DNA of 42,406 nt from Streptomyces triticirhizae (GTDB lineage: Bacteria; Actinomycetota; Actinomycetes; Streptomycetales; Streptomycetaceae), in contig NZ_RFFJ01000029.1 in assembly GCF_003696235.1 (NCBI RefSeq), forward strand, positions 1-42,406, in the 5' to 3' direction. This document shows positions 25,198 to 33,925 of the stretch, piece by piece. The translations under genes were made by a program, and so were the position numbers. How positions within the stretch are numbered: the stretch's first letter is position 1; each line of letters starts with the position of its first letter. The notes below the pieces were generated by a model. The model saw only the letters and a program-made list of their open reading frames with translations, had not been told where the DNA came from and did no database searches.

Positions 25198-26325
25198 ATG
25201 ACAGCAGCGAAGCATCCGGTGCCACGGGCCAAGGGCCGCCGTACCAGCGGCAGGGCCGGCATTCGTGAGGTGGCGGCAGCGGCCGGCGTCTCCATCACGA
25301 CTGTCTCCGACGCGCTCAACGGCAAGGGACGGCTGCCGGACACGACCCGCCGCCATGTGCGGGCCATCGCCGACCGCCTGGGCTACCGCCCTTCGGCCGC
25401 CGCGCGCACCCTGCGCACCGGCAAGTCCGGGCTGATCGGACTGACGGTCACCACCTACGGCGAAGAACCGTTCACCTTCACCGAGTTCGCCTACTTCGCG
25501 GAGATGGCCAGGGCGGCGACCTCCGCCGCGCTCGCCCGGGGCTACGCCCTGGTGATCCTGCCCGCCGCCTCCCAACACCGGGACTTCGACGTCTGGTCCA
25601 ACGTCGCCCTCGACGGCACGGTGGTCATCGACCCCTCCGACCACGACCCGGTCGTCACCGAACTGGTGCGGCAGGGCATTCCGGTGGTCTCCGACGGCCA
25701 GCCGGGTGGCGACCTGCCCGTCACGGCCTGGGTGGACAACGACCACCAGGCCGCCGTCGCCGGGCTCCTCGACCACCTCGCCGCCGCCGGCGCCCGCCGG
25801 ATCGGCCTGCTCACCGGGACCAGCACCGACACCTACACCCGGCTGTCCACCACCGCCTACCTCAACTGGTGCGAACGCGCCGGGCAGGAGCCCGTCTACG
25901 AGGCGTACCCCGCGCACGACCCGTGCGCCGGCGCCATGGCCGCCGACCGGCTGCTGGCCCGACCCGACCGGCCGGACGCGGTCTACGGGCTCTTCGACCC
26001 CAACGGCACCGACCTGCTCGCCGCCGCGCGCCGCTACGGCCTGCGCGTTCCGGACGACCTGCTGCTGGTCTGCTGTAGCGAGTCCACCGTCTACGCGGCG
26101 ACCGAACCGCCCGTCACCACCCTCTCCCTCCAGCCGGGCCGCATCGGGACCGCCGTGATCCAGCTGCTGATCGACGCCATCGAGGGCGGCGAGACCGGCC
26201 GCGTTCCGCAGTTCCGGATGATGCCCACCGAGCTTCTGGTGCGCGCCTCCTCGCAGCCGGGGGCGCGCCGCACCGAGCGCGCGACTGTGGCAGCCCCCCG
26301 CAAGCCCCCTGCCGTCGAACGATAG
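25198..26325 (+). CDS. LacI-family transcriptional regulator
   Basis: The 375-residue regulator has a LacI helix-turn-helix (about 20-75, IREVAAAAGVSITTVSDALN) with hinge helix PSAAARTLRTGKSG, followed by a periplasmic-binding-protein-like effector domain (about 78-350). Start ATG 25198 is favoured; upstream in-frame starts add an unrelated low-complexity extension. Effector and targets are unknown. It is divergent from hisC; the 299 bp between them show no clear operator palindrome. A LacI regulator at this place is conserved in Streptomyces. Confidence 0.88.
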   Translation: MTAAKHPVPRAKGRRTSGRAGIREVAAAAGVSITTVSDALNGKGRLPDTTRRHVRAIADRLGYRPSAAARTLRTGKSGLIGLTVTTYGEEPFTFTEFAYFAEMARAATSAALARGYALVILPAASQHRDFDVWSNVALDGTVVIDPSDHDPVVTELVRQGIPVVSDGQPGGDLPVTAWVDNDHQAAVAGLLDHLAAAGARRIGLLTGTSTDTYTRLSTTAYLNWCERAGQEPVYEAYPAHDPCAGAMAADRLLARPDRPDAVYGLFDPNGTDLLAAARRYGLRVPDDLLLVCCSESTVYAATEPPVTTLSLQPGRIGTAVIQLLIDAIEGGETGRVPQFRMMPTELLVRASSQPGARRTERATVAAPRKPPAVER

Positions 26326-26477
26326 TTTCGGGTAAACAGTTACCGGCCTGGCAACGGTCTCCCCCAGGTGTGTCACAACTGGCCACCGGGATTCCTATGA
26401 TGGGCGAACGGCATGGGGACCCGGCCCGATCGTTCGGGTCCCGCAGGTGGAGGCGGCGCGCAGTGGTGGAGGGGTCG

Positions 26478-27443
26478 ATGACTCAGGGGGCCGACCAGGG
26501 ACCAGTGGCGGGGCGCGGCACGCCCCCGGGCGGCGCCGAGGCGACTCCCGATCTGTATACGCCGACCCTGCCGGACATCCCGGTCATGGACGGCGGCGTC
26601 GGCCCGCTCTACGTGGTCGGCGACGTGCACGGCTATCTGGACGAGCTGAGGGTCGCGCTGCGCGAGGCCGGCCTGACCGACGCCGACGACCACTGGGCCG
26701 CGGGCAACGCGCGGCTGTGGTTCCTGGGCGACTTCACCGACCGTGGCCCGGACGGGGTCGGCGTGCTGGACCTGGTGATGCGGCTCTCCGCCGAGGCCGC
26801 CGCCGCCGGCGGGTACTGCAAGGCCCTGCTGGGCAACCACGAGCTGCTGCTGATCGGGGCCAGCCGCTTCGCCGACACCCCCGTGGACTCCGCCGCCGGC
26901 ACCGCGTCCTTCCAGGCCGCCTGGATGCTGAACGGCGGCCAGCGCACCGACATGGAGCGGCTGCGCGACCACCACATCCAGTGGATGTCCCGGCTCGACT
27001 CGATGGCGGTCGCCGACGGGCACCTGCTGGTGCACTCCGACACCACCTCCTACCTCGACTACGGCAGCGCCGTCGACGACGTGAACGACGCGATCTGGCA
27101 GGCGTTGCAGCGCAACGACGTCGGCGAGACCTGGGAGCTGTTCCGCAAGTTCACCAAGCGGTTCGCGTTCCGCGACGAGGACGGGCCCGGCGCGGTGCGC
27201 GAGTTGCTCGACACCTTCGGCGGCAAGCGCGTCGTGCACGGGCACAGCCCCATTCCCTATCTGACGGGGGAGACGGGCGGCTCGGACGCCGACCCGGACG
27301 GCGCGGGCGAGGACGCCCCGCCCGGCGTCGAGGGGCCCCACGTGTACGCCGACTCCCTGGCCATCGCCATGGACGGCGGGGTGACCATGGGCGGCAAACT
27401 GCTGGTGGCGCGGCTGCCGTTGCCCGACCAGGACCGGGCGTAG
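26478..27443 (+). CDS. Calcineurin-like metallophosphoesterase
   Basis: The 321-residue product has the two-metal phosphatase motifs: Asp49-x-His51 in VVGDVHG, GDFTDRG (Asp85, Asp88), GNHE (Asn120-His121), LVHSD and VHGHSP. This set is that of PPP-type serine/threonine phosphatases and related diadenosine tetraphosphatases; the substrate is not decided. I prefer ATG 26478 (MTQGADQGPVAGRG), with GGAGGGG just upstream, over longer frames. About 40 residues at the start look disordered. It lies 152 bp after the LacI gene on the same strand. No signal peptide is seen. Confidence 0.85.
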   Translation: MTQGADQGPVAGRGTPPGGAEATPDLYTPTLPDIPVMDGGVGPLYVVGDVHGYLDELRVALREAGLTDADDHWAAGNARLWFLGDFTDRGPDGVGVLDLVMRLSAEAAAAGGYCKALLGNHELLLIGASRFADTPVDSAAGTASFQAAWMLNGGQRTDMERLRDHHIQWMSRLDSMAVADGHLLVHSDTTSYLDYGSAVDDVNDAIWQALQRNDVGETWELFRKFTKRFAFRDEDGPGAVRELLDTFGGKRVVHGHSPIPYLTGETGGSDADPDGAGEDAPPGVEGPHVYADSLAIAMDGGVTMGGKLLVARLPLPDQDRA

Positions 27444-27701
27444 CCGCTCGCGCGCGGGTCCCCGCGCCGGTTCGGGGGCGCGCGTTGTCTTCGGGGCGCG
27501 CGTCGCGCCGCCCGTGCCTGCCGGTTGGGGCGGGAGGTGTGGGTGGGGCGTGGCTGGGCAGGGGATGGGGGGACGATAGGGCGGAGTCGTACGAACTCCG
27601 GCTATTTTCCTGTCCGAATCGCGCCTGGCCCTTTACCATCTTGGTCCCTGGCTCACGTCCTTGTTCAACAGCTCTCTGCCTGAGTGCATCTGGGGGCGCC
27701 C
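27444..27701. other. Intergenic region before the two-helix membrane protein
   Basis: These 258 bp are GC-rich at first and then drop in GC from about 27580. The palindrome-like CGGAGTCGTACGAACTCCGG lies near 27582-27601. The lower-GC stretch to 27700 probably holds the promoter of the next gene (a TACCAT box near 27634), but I cannot place it firmly. Confidence 0.3.
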
Positions 27702-28418
27702 ATGAACAGCCCAGTCGAACTGCCGGCCGGTGACCGGTCCGAGGTCGAGCGGGTGCTTGAGGAGGCGCTGCGCGCTGCCCGGCTGGCCGCCGACGTGGGG
27801 CCGGAACGCATGGCGCGCGTGCGGGAGTTGGCGTTGGCCGCGCTGCCCGAGATCCTGCTCTCCGCCGAGCCCCAGTACCGACGGTTCGCGGCGCTGCGCG
27901 AGCGCCTCCGCGAGGCGGACGGCCGGGAACGTGGCGCCGGCGCGGCGGTCGGCGGCGACGGGGGCGGCGGCCGTCGCGGCAGCGGCGGGCTGTTGGTCGC
28001 GTTCGCGCTGGTTCCGGTGTTGGCGGGCATCAGCGCGGTGATCTTTCTGCTGCTCGGGTACGCGCTGCGGCTGGCCAGCCCCGAGCCGGCGGTGGCCTCC
28101 TCGATGCGCTCGGTGGGTTGGGCGTTCGCGCTCCTGGCGTCGGGAGGCGCGCTGGTCGCGGTGGGCGCGCTGCTGGTGGCGGCGGTGCGCAACGGCTCCA
28201 CCTCGATCAGGGCCTCGGCGCCCGCCGCGAGCGTGGCGTTGACCCAGGAGGTCGCCGTCGCCCGCGCCGAGTGGCGCCGGGCGCTGCTCGACCAGGGGTT
28301 CAACCCGCTGCTGCGGCGGGAGTTGGCCGACGCGCCCCCGCCGGAGGGGCGCACCCCGCGACTCCGTTACAGCAGCCCGCACTTCAGCAGCCCGGAGTTC
28401 TCCAGCGGCGACGACTAG
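27702..28418 (+). CDS. Hypothetical two-helix membrane protein
   Basis: The 238-residue product has a soluble helical N-terminus (about 1-75; SEVERVLEEALRAARLAADV), a Gly-rich linker, and two membrane helices (about 98-125 and 138-163). A cytoplasmic C-terminal part contains VALTQEVAVARAEWRRALLDQG and a Ser-rich tail with SSPHFSSPEFSSGDD. The start ATG 27702 follows GGGGG. I do not recognise a named domain. Similar predicted membrane proteins occur beside the metallophosphoesterase gene in Streptomyces. It stands alone, between a gap of 258 bp and a gene-free region. Confidence 0.75.
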   Translation: MNSPVELPAGDRSEVERVLEEALRAARLAADVGPERMARVRELALAALPEILLSAEPQYRRFAALRERLREADGRERGAGAAVGGDGGGGRRGSGGLLVAFALVPVLAGISAVIFLLLGYALRLASPEPAVASSMRSVGWAFALLASGGALVAVGALLVAAVRNGSTSIRASAPAASVALTQEVAVARAEWRRALLDQGFNPLLRRELADAPPPEGRTPRLRYSSPHFSSPEFSSGDD

Positions 28419-28954
28419 CCCTGGCCGGGCCGGCGCCTTCGGCCTGGCGGCCTGGTGCGCTGTGTCCGGTGGCTGAACGGCGGCGACGGTCGTCGTTCGT
28501 CGGATGGTCCGGCCGTCGGGTGGCGTCGCCCGCGTGGCCAACGGGCCGAGCGACGGCGGTCGTTCCGTTGCTGGCCGGGCGGTCGGCGACGGGTTCTCCG
28601 GCGGGCCGGCCGCGGTGGTCGTTCACCGTGCGGCTGCGAGCCGTTGCCTGCTGAGGTGCGCCGCTGCTCAACCGGACGAGCGGTGACGGTCGTTCACCGG
28701 GTGCTTCGGCAACGGGTGCCGCGTCCGGCGGCGCCGACAGCCCGGTGGCCCGCGGCCAACCCTTGCCAAGAAGAGGCTCAGCGGCCCTGCGGCCTCCGGC
28801 CGTTCCGCGAAAGCCTCGCGATCAACGGTCCCGCGCGCAGCGGCGATACGACCCCTTCCCAAGTCCCAGCGGCCAGCGCCCGTTGGGCACGCCCCGCACG
28901 GGCCGGCCGCCGGCGGTGCCCGTTCCCCGAAAGCCCAGCGGCCAGCGTCACGCG
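28419..28954. repeat. Gene-free region with imperfect ~67-bp repeats
   Basis: No convincing gene occurs in these 536 bp. A motif close to GACGGTCGTTC recurs near 28485, 28552, 28615 and 28686 with spacing of 63-71 bp. CCCAGCGGCCAGCG occurs exactly at 28865-28878 and 28934-28947 (69 bp apart). CCGTTCC(G/C)CGAAAGCC occurs at 28800-28815 and 28920-28935. This looks like a decayed array of short repeats; its role is unknown. Confidence 0.55.
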
Positions 28955-29812
28955 TCACGTGGGGAGGAGCAGCAGGCGTTCGATTGTCTGGGCGACGCCG
29001 TCGTTCTCGTTGGTGTCGGTGTGGTGGGCGGTGGCCGCCAGGACGGCGGGGTGGGCGTTGGCCATCGCGTAGCCGGTGCCGGCCCAGGTCAGCATCTCCA
29101 GGTCGTTGGGCATGTCGCCGAAGGCGACGACCCGCGACGGGTCGATGCCGGCGCGTTCGCAGCGCAGCGCCAGCGTCGTGGCCTTGCTGACGCCGGGCGC
29201 GCTGATCTCCAGCAGCGCCGAGGGGCTCGACCGGGTGGACTCGGCCCACCGGCCGGTCGTCTCCCTGGCCAGGGTCAGGAACGCGTCGGGGGCGAGGGTG
29301 TCGTGGTGGGCCAGCAGCTTGAGCACGGGGGCGCCCCGGTAGGTGTCGCCCTCGGCCAGCAACTTGTCGACGGGCGCCACCTCGATCGCCGGGTCCATGG
29401 TCATCGGCGGGTAGCCGGGCTCCTGGTGGATGCCGATGGTGCGTTCAACGGCGAACGTCGTTCCCGGGGCCGCCGTGCGCAGCGCGTGCACCACGGCCAG
29501 CGCGTTCTCCCTGGGCAGGGGGCGCACCTCGATCAGCCGCGCGTCGTTCCGCAGGTCGACCACGGCCGCGCCGTTGCCGCAGATGGCGACGCCCTCGCCG
29601 TGGAGGTGTTCGCTGACCACCTCCATCCAGCGCGCCGGGCGGCCGGTGACGAAGACGACGCGGATGCCGGCCGCCGTGGCGGCCGCGAGCGCCGCCGCCG
29701 TGCGGGGCGAGACGGTCTTGTCGTGGCGCAGCAGGGTGCCGTCGAGGTCGGATGCGATGAGTTGGGGGCGTAGGGAGGGCGTGGCGGGCTCGGGAAGTAC
29801 TGGCACAGTCAC
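28955..29812 (-). CDS. Cof-type HAD-IIB phosphatase
   Basis: The 285-residue protein belongs to the HAD superfamily, type IIB cap. Motif I is ASDLDGTLL (nucleophile Asp22, Asp24), motif II VFVTGRPARW, motif III Lys in KATTLALRCE, and motif [13 protein letters not shown]. These enzymes hydrolyse sugar phosphates or flavin and pyridoxal phosphates; the substrate is not known. The start is GTG 29812, although GTG 29806 is also possible. It is divergent from the luciferase-like gene. A second member of this family lies at 37466-38377. Confidence 0.9.
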   Translation of the reverse strand: MTVPVLPEPATPSLRPQLIASDLDGTLLRHDKTVSPRTAAALAAATAAGIRVVFVTGRPARWMEVVSEHLHGEGVAICGNGAAVVDLRNDARLIEVRPLPRENALAVVHALRTAAPGTTFAVERTIGIHQEPGYPPMTMDPAIEVAPVDKLLAEGDTYRGAPVLKLLAHHDTLAPDAFLTLARETTGRWAESTRSSPSALLEISAPGVSKATTLALRCERAGIDPSRVVAFGDMPNDLEMLTWAGTGYAMANAHPAVLAATAHHTDTNENDGVAQTIERLLLLPT

Positions 29813-29919
29813 CCAGCATATGCGCGCACTTCCGTGCGGTGACTCACTCGTCTGTGCGCCCCCCTCGCTTGTCGGGAAGCGGCGGTACCGTGCCAGGAAA
29901 GGGCCTACGCTTGCTGCTC

Positions 29920-30879
29920 ATGGCTGTCTCCCCCGAGCCTGCGCTGCGGCTTTCCACCGTGATCCTGCCCGTCCACCGTTGGGCCCAGGGCGGGCGACAG
30001 CGATGGGAGCGCGCCGAGGAGTTGGGCTTCCACACCGCCTACACCTATGACCATCTCTCCTGGCGGAGCTTCCGCGACCGCGCCTGGTTCGGGGCGCTGC
30101 CCACGCTGACGGCGGCGGCCGTCGTCACCGAGCGGCTGCGGCTGGGCACGCTGGTCACCTCGCCCAACTTCCGCCATCCGGTGCCGCTGGCCAAGGAGTT
30201 GCTCAGCCTCGACGACATCTCCGGCGGCCGCGTCACGCTGGGCATCGGCTCGGGCGGCACCGGCTTCGACGCCACCGCGCTCGGGGACGACGCCTGGACG
30301 CCGAGGGAACGGGCCGACCGGTTCGCCGAGTTCCTGCGGCTGCTGGACCGGGTGCTCAGCCGGGGCGGCGAGGGGGACGAGGCCGAGCCCGCCGCCGGCG
30401 TCTCGTTCCGGGGCGACTTCTACTCGGCGCACGAGGTGCGCAACCAGCCCGGCTGTGTGCAACGGCCCAGGCTGCCCTTCGTGGTCGCGGCCGCCGGGCG
30501 GCGCGGGATGGGGCTGGCCGCGCGGCACGGGCAGGGCTGGGTCACCACGGGCGACCCCAAGACGCTGGGCAACGACGCCAGCCCGGCCGACTACCGGGCC
30601 GGCCTGGCCCGGCAGTTGGAGCTGTTGGACAGCGTCTGCGAGGACAGCGGCCGGCAGCCGGGCGACGTGCGGCGGGTGCTGCTGGACTCCAGCGACCGCC
30701 CGGCGGGCGTCGGCACGCTCGACTCGGTGGACGCCTTCGTCGATCACGCCGGGCATCTGGTCGAGCTGGGCTTCGACGAACTCGTCGTGCACTGGCCGGT
30801 CGAGGACTCCGTCTTCGCCACGGACCCCGAGGTCTTCGAGCGGATTGCCCTGGAGGGAATGGCGCAGGTCAGGGGATAG
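29920..30879 (+). CDS. Luciferase-like (LLM) F420- or flavin-dependent oxidoreductase
   Basis: The 319-residue TIM-barrel protein begins LRLSTVILPVHRWAQGG and has the LLM-class segments AEELGFHTAYTYDHLSW, LTAAAVVTERLRLGTLVTSPNFRHP, KELLSLDDISGGRVTLGIGSGG and LPFVVAAAGRRGMGLAARHGQGWVTTG. Members use F420H2 or FMNH2 to reduce or oxygenate substrates, which cannot be predicted here. I prefer ATG 29920 (MAVSPEPALRLST), since earlier in-frame starts add unrelated residues. It has only a weak ribosome-binding site. It stands alone between the HAD gene and the ABC operon. Confidence 0.85.
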   Translation: MAVSPEPALRLSTVILPVHRWAQGGRQRWERAEELGFHTAYTYDHLSWRSFRDRAWFGALPTLTAAAVVTERLRLGTLVTSPNFRHPVPLAKELLSLDDISGGRVTLGIGSGGTGFDATALGDDAWTPRERADRFAEFLRLLDRVLSRGGEGDEAEPAAGVSFRGDFYSAHEVRNQPGCVQRPRLPFVVAAAGRRGMGLAARHGQGWVTTGDPKTLGNDASPADYRAGLARQLELLDSVCEDSGRQPGDVRRVLLDSSDRPAGVGTLDSVDAFVDHAGHLVELGFDELVVHWPVEDSVFATDPEVFERIALEGMAQVRG

Positions 30880-31013
30880 ACGGTAGTCCTTTGGTAGGGG
30901 GTCGGGCGGCGTTGGTCGGCCAGTGGTCTGAGTGTTGGCCCCTAGGGGCTGGACCAGAGGATGCCTACTGAGGGCTGACGCGCGAGACGAAGGTCACGGC
31001 TACCGTCGTGGTC

Positions 31014-31988
31014 GTGAGCGTGATTGAAACCAACGGCTTGACCAAGCGGTATCCCCGGGTGACCGCGTTGGACGGCCTGACCATCGACATCCAGCCCGGG
31101 GTCACCGGCCTGGTCGGTGCCAACGGTGCGGGGAAGTCCACCCTGATCAAGATCCTGTTGGGACTGGCCCCGGCGACCGAGGGGACTGCGAGCGTCCTCG
31201 GCCTCGACTCGGCGGCCCAGGGCGAGACGATCCGGGCGCAGGTGGGCTACATGCCCGAGCACGACTGCCTGCCGCCCGATGTGAGCGCCACCGAGTTCGT
31301 GGTGCACATGGCCTGCATGTCCGGCCTGCCGCGCACGGCGGCCCGGGAGCGGACGGCCGACACGCTGCGCCACGTCGGGCTCTACGAGGAGCGGTACCGG
31401 CCCATGGGCGGGTACTCGACGGGCATGAAGCAGCGGGTCAAGCTGGCACAGGCGCTGGTGCACGACCCGAAGCTGGTGCTGCTGGACGAGCCGACCAACG
31501 GGCTCGACCCGGTCGGCAGGGACGAGATGCTCGGCCTGATCCGCCGCATCCACAGCGACTTCGGCATCTCCGTGCTGGTGACCTCCCATCTGCTGCGGGA
31601 GTTGGAGCGCACCAGCGACCACATCGTGGTCATCGACGGCGGCCGGCTGCTGCGTTCGCAGACCACGGCGAGCTTCGTCGAGGCCACGGCCTCGCTCGCC
31701 GTCGAGGTCACCGACAGCGACGCGCACCCGGACGGGACGGCGGCGCTGCGCACCGCGCTGGCGGCGGCCGGCGTGGAGACGGTGACGACCCCGGGCCGGC
31801 AGATCCATCTTGAGATCACGGACGAGAGCGTCTACGACGTGGTCAGGGACGCCGTCGTCGAACTCGGCCTGGGCCTGGTGCGGATGGAGCGCGGGCGGCA
31901 CGAGATCGCCGAGGTGTTCCGCTCGCGCGGCGCCGAGGACGCCGCCGACCAGGCAGCCGACGTCAGCAACGCGGAGGTCACCCGATGA
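31014..31988 (+). CDS. ABC transporter ATP-binding protein 1
   Basis: The 324-residue ATPase has Walker A GANGAGKS, a Q-loop in VGYMPEH, signature YSTGMKQR, Walker B LVLLDEPTNGLD and the H-loop SHLL, plus an extra C-terminal domain of about 100 residues as in ABC-2 exporter subunits. The GTG at 31014 (MSVIETNGL) or 31008 could start it. No ribosome-binding site is seen, but TACCGT at 31001-31006 lies about 7 bp before GTG 31014, so a leaderless message is likely. It is the first gene of a four-gene operon; its stop overlaps the ATG of permease 1. The signature STGMK differs from the usual LSGGQ, as is common in ABC-2 exporters. Confidence 0.9.
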   Translation: MSVIETNGLTKRYPRVTALDGLTIDIQPGVTGLVGANGAGKSTLIKILLGLAPATEGTASVLGLDSAAQGETIRAQVGYMPEHDCLPPDVSATEFVVHMACMSGLPRTAARERTADTLRHVGLYEERYRPMGGYSTGMKQRVKLAQALVHDPKLVLLDEPTNGLDPVGRDEMLGLIRRIHSDFGISVLVTSHLLRELERTSDHIVVIDGGRLLRSQTTASFVEATASLAVEVTDSDAHPDGTAALRTALAAAGVETVTTPGRQIHLEITDESVYDVVRDAVVELGLGLVRMERGRHEIAEVFRSRGAEDAADQAADVSNAEVTR

Positions 31989-32869
31989 GCACCGGCACGG
32001 ATGCCCGCATCCACAACATCGGCTACCGCAACTACACGGGCGAGCGCCTCGGGATCTCCTACGCGCGGCGCGCGCTCTTCACGCACTCGCTGCGCGGCTC
32101 CTTCGGCCTCGGCCGGTCGGCCCGCTCCAAGGTGCTGCCGATGGGCCTGTTCGCGATCATGATGGCGCCCGCGGTGGTGATGGTGGCCATCGCCGCCTTC
32201 GTCGGGCTCGACGAGCTGCCCATCGAGTACACGAGCTACGCGCTGTTCATGCAGCCCATCGTGGGGCTGTACGTGGCGCTCGCGGCGCCGCAGATGGTCT
32301 CGCTCGACCTGCGGTTCAAGGTCACCCCGCTGTACTTCTCGCGCCCGATCGAGCGCCGCGACTACGTGGTAGCGAAGTACGCGGCGCTCTGCTGCGCGAT
32401 CTTCCTCTTCGTGGCGCTGCCGCTGGTCCTCGCCTATGTCGGCGGGCTGCTGGCCGACCTGGGCTTCGCCGAGCAGACCAGGGGCTTCGCCCAGGGCATG
32501 GCGCTCTCGGTGCTCTTCGCCCTGTTGCACGCGGCGCTCGCGCTCTGGGTCGCCAGCCTCACCCCGCGCCGTGGCTTCGGCGTGGCCGCCGTGATCGGGG
32601 TGTTGACCATCCCGTACTTCGCGGTCACCGCGCTTCAGGCCGTCGCCTACGAGCAGGGCAGCGAGAACGCGGTCGGCTGGATAGGTCTGTTCTCGCCCGG
32701 GTCGCTGATCGACGGCATCCAGTCCTCGTTCCTCGACGGCAGGTCGGGCTACCCGTACGAGCAGACGCCGACCGACGGGGCCGGGTTCGCGTTGCTGGCG
32801 ATGGCGATCCTCGTCACCGTCGTCTGCTACCTGCTGCTGGGACGCCGCTACCGAAAGGCCGGGCTGTGA
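31985..32869 (+). CDS. ABC-2 type transporter permease 1
   Basis: The 294-residue protein has a cytoplasmic N-terminus (RIHNIGYRNYTGERLG) and about six membrane helices starting near residue 55, with an ABC-2 layout (VTPLYFSRPIERRDYVVAKYAALCCAI). It forms the membrane pore for ATPase 1. Its ATG overlaps that gene's stop and its TGA overlaps the GTG of ATPase 2, so the genes are coupled. The substrate is unknown. Export rather than uptake is expected, since no binding protein is encoded. Confidence 0.88.
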   Translation: MSTGTDARIHNIGYRNYTGERLGISYARRALFTHSLRGSFGLGRSARSKVLPMGLFAIMMAPAVVMVAIAAFVGLDELPIEYTSYALFMQPIVGLYVALAAPQMVSLDLRFKVTPLYFSRPIERRDYVVAKYAALCCAIFLFVALPLVLAYVGGLLADLGFAEQTRGFAQGMALSVLFALLHAALALWVASLTPRRGFGVAAVIGVLTIPYFAVTALQAVAYEQGSENAVGWIGLFSPGSLIDGIQSSFLDGRSGYPYEQTPTDGAGFALLAMAILVTVVCYLLLGRRYRKAGL

Positions 32870-33783
32870 CCACCCTCCATATCACCAACACCTCACGCTG
32901 GTTCGGCAACGTGGTGGCGGTCAACGACATCACGATGACGATCGGCCCGGGCGTCACCGGCCTGCTCGGCCCCAACGGCGCCGGCAAGTCCACGCTGATC
33001 AACATGATGAGCGGCTTCCTGGCGCCCTCCGCCGGCACGGTCACCCTCGACGAGAAGCCGATCTGGCGGAACGCCGACTGCTACCGGCAGATCGGCCTCG
33101 TGCCCGAGCGCGAGGGGATGTACGACTACCTCACGGGCGGCGAGTTCGTGCTGGCCAACGCCGAGTTGCACCAGCTGCCCGACCCGAGGGCGGCGGCGGC
33201 CGAGGCCCTGGCCACGGTCGAGATGACGCACGCCGCCGACCGCCGCATCGACACCTACAGCAAGGGGATGCGGCAGCGGGTCAAGATGGCCTCCGCCCTG
33301 GTGCACCACCCGTCGGTGCTGCTGCTGGACGAGCCGTTCAACGGGATGGACCCGAGGCAGCGGCTCCAACTCATGGATCTGCTGGCCAAGATGGGCGACG
33401 AGGGCCGCACGGTCCTGTTCTCCTCGCACATCCTGGAGGAGGTCGAGCAACTCGCCAGCCACATCGAGGTGGTCGTCGCCGGCCGGCACGCGGCCTCGGG
33501 CGACTTCCGCAAGATCCGCCGGCTGATGACCGACCGGCCGCACCGCTATCTGATCCGCTCCAGCGACAACAGGGCGCTGGCCGCCGCGCTGATCGCCGAC
33601 GCCTCCACCTCGGGCATCGAGGTGGACGTGGCCGAGGACGCGCTGCGGGTGCAGGCCGTGGACTTCGCGCGCTTCACGGAGCGGCTGCCCTCGCTCGCCA
33701 GGGAGCGGGACATCAGGCTGCTGACGGTCGCGCCGTCCGACGAGTCCCTGGAGAACGTCTTCTCCTACCTGGTGGGGACGTGA
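32866..33783 (+). CDS. ABC transporter ATP-binding protein 2
   Basis: The 305-residue ATPase has Walker A GPNGAGKS, the signature YSKGMRQR, Walker B VLLLDEPFNGMD and SSHILEEVEQL, and an ABC-2-type C-terminal domain ending SDESLENVFSYLVGT. The GTG start overlaps the stop of permease 1 (GTGA). It pairs with the permease at 33926 or with permease 1. An earlier in-frame start at 31810 would overlap two other genes and is rejected. Confidence 0.9.
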   Translation: MTTLHITNTSRWFGNVVAVNDITMTIGPGVTGLLGPNGAGKSTLINMMSGFLAPSAGTVTLDEKPIWRNADCYRQIGLVPEREGMYDYLTGGEFVLANAELHQLPDPRAAAAEALATVEMTHAADRRIDTYSKGMRQRVKMASALVHHPSVLLLDEPFNGMDPRQRLQLMDLLAKMGDEGRTVLFSSHILEEVEQLASHIEVVVAGRHAASGDFRKIRRLMTDRPHRYLIRSSDNRALAAALIADASTSGIEVDVAEDALRVQAVDFARFTERLPSLARERDIRLLTVAPSDESLENVFSYLVGT

Positions 33784-33925
33784 CGACGATGCCTCGACTG
33801 CTTCGACCTCTTCGACTGCCTCGACTTCGCCGTTCCGCCCGCCCGTCGGCCGCGCCGCGCCGCGTGGCCCTCCGCCGGCGTTCCGCCCTCGACTCGGCGC
33901 ACCGCCGTTAAGGAGCCCCTCCGCG
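33784..33925. other. Gap in the ABC operon with Arg-rich 40-codon frame
   Basis: These 142 bp interrupt otherwise overlapping genes. They begin with a short repeat of CTTCGAC-like units (33796-33835). ATG 33789 opens a 40-residue frame (MPRLLRPLRLPRLRR start) that ends at TAA 33909-33911. The frame has no ribosome-binding site and low complexity, so I do not call a gene. AAGGAG for the next gene lies at about 33909-33914. Confidence 0.35.

Noticed and set aside
27330..27355. Other CACGTG sequences (for example near 27340, 28960 and 34597) as parS sites
   Set aside because: They lack the flanking TTT and AAA arms and so do not fit the ParB consensus.
28455..29072. A 205-codon plus-strand frame across the repeat region
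   Set aside because: Its sequence is low-complexity and Arg-rich, it runs into the antisense of the HAD gene, and no ribosome-binding site is seen.
33789..33911. A 40-codon Arg-rich frame in the ABC operon gap
   Set aside because: No ribosome-binding site, made from short CTTCGAC-like repeats, and no resemblance to known peptides.
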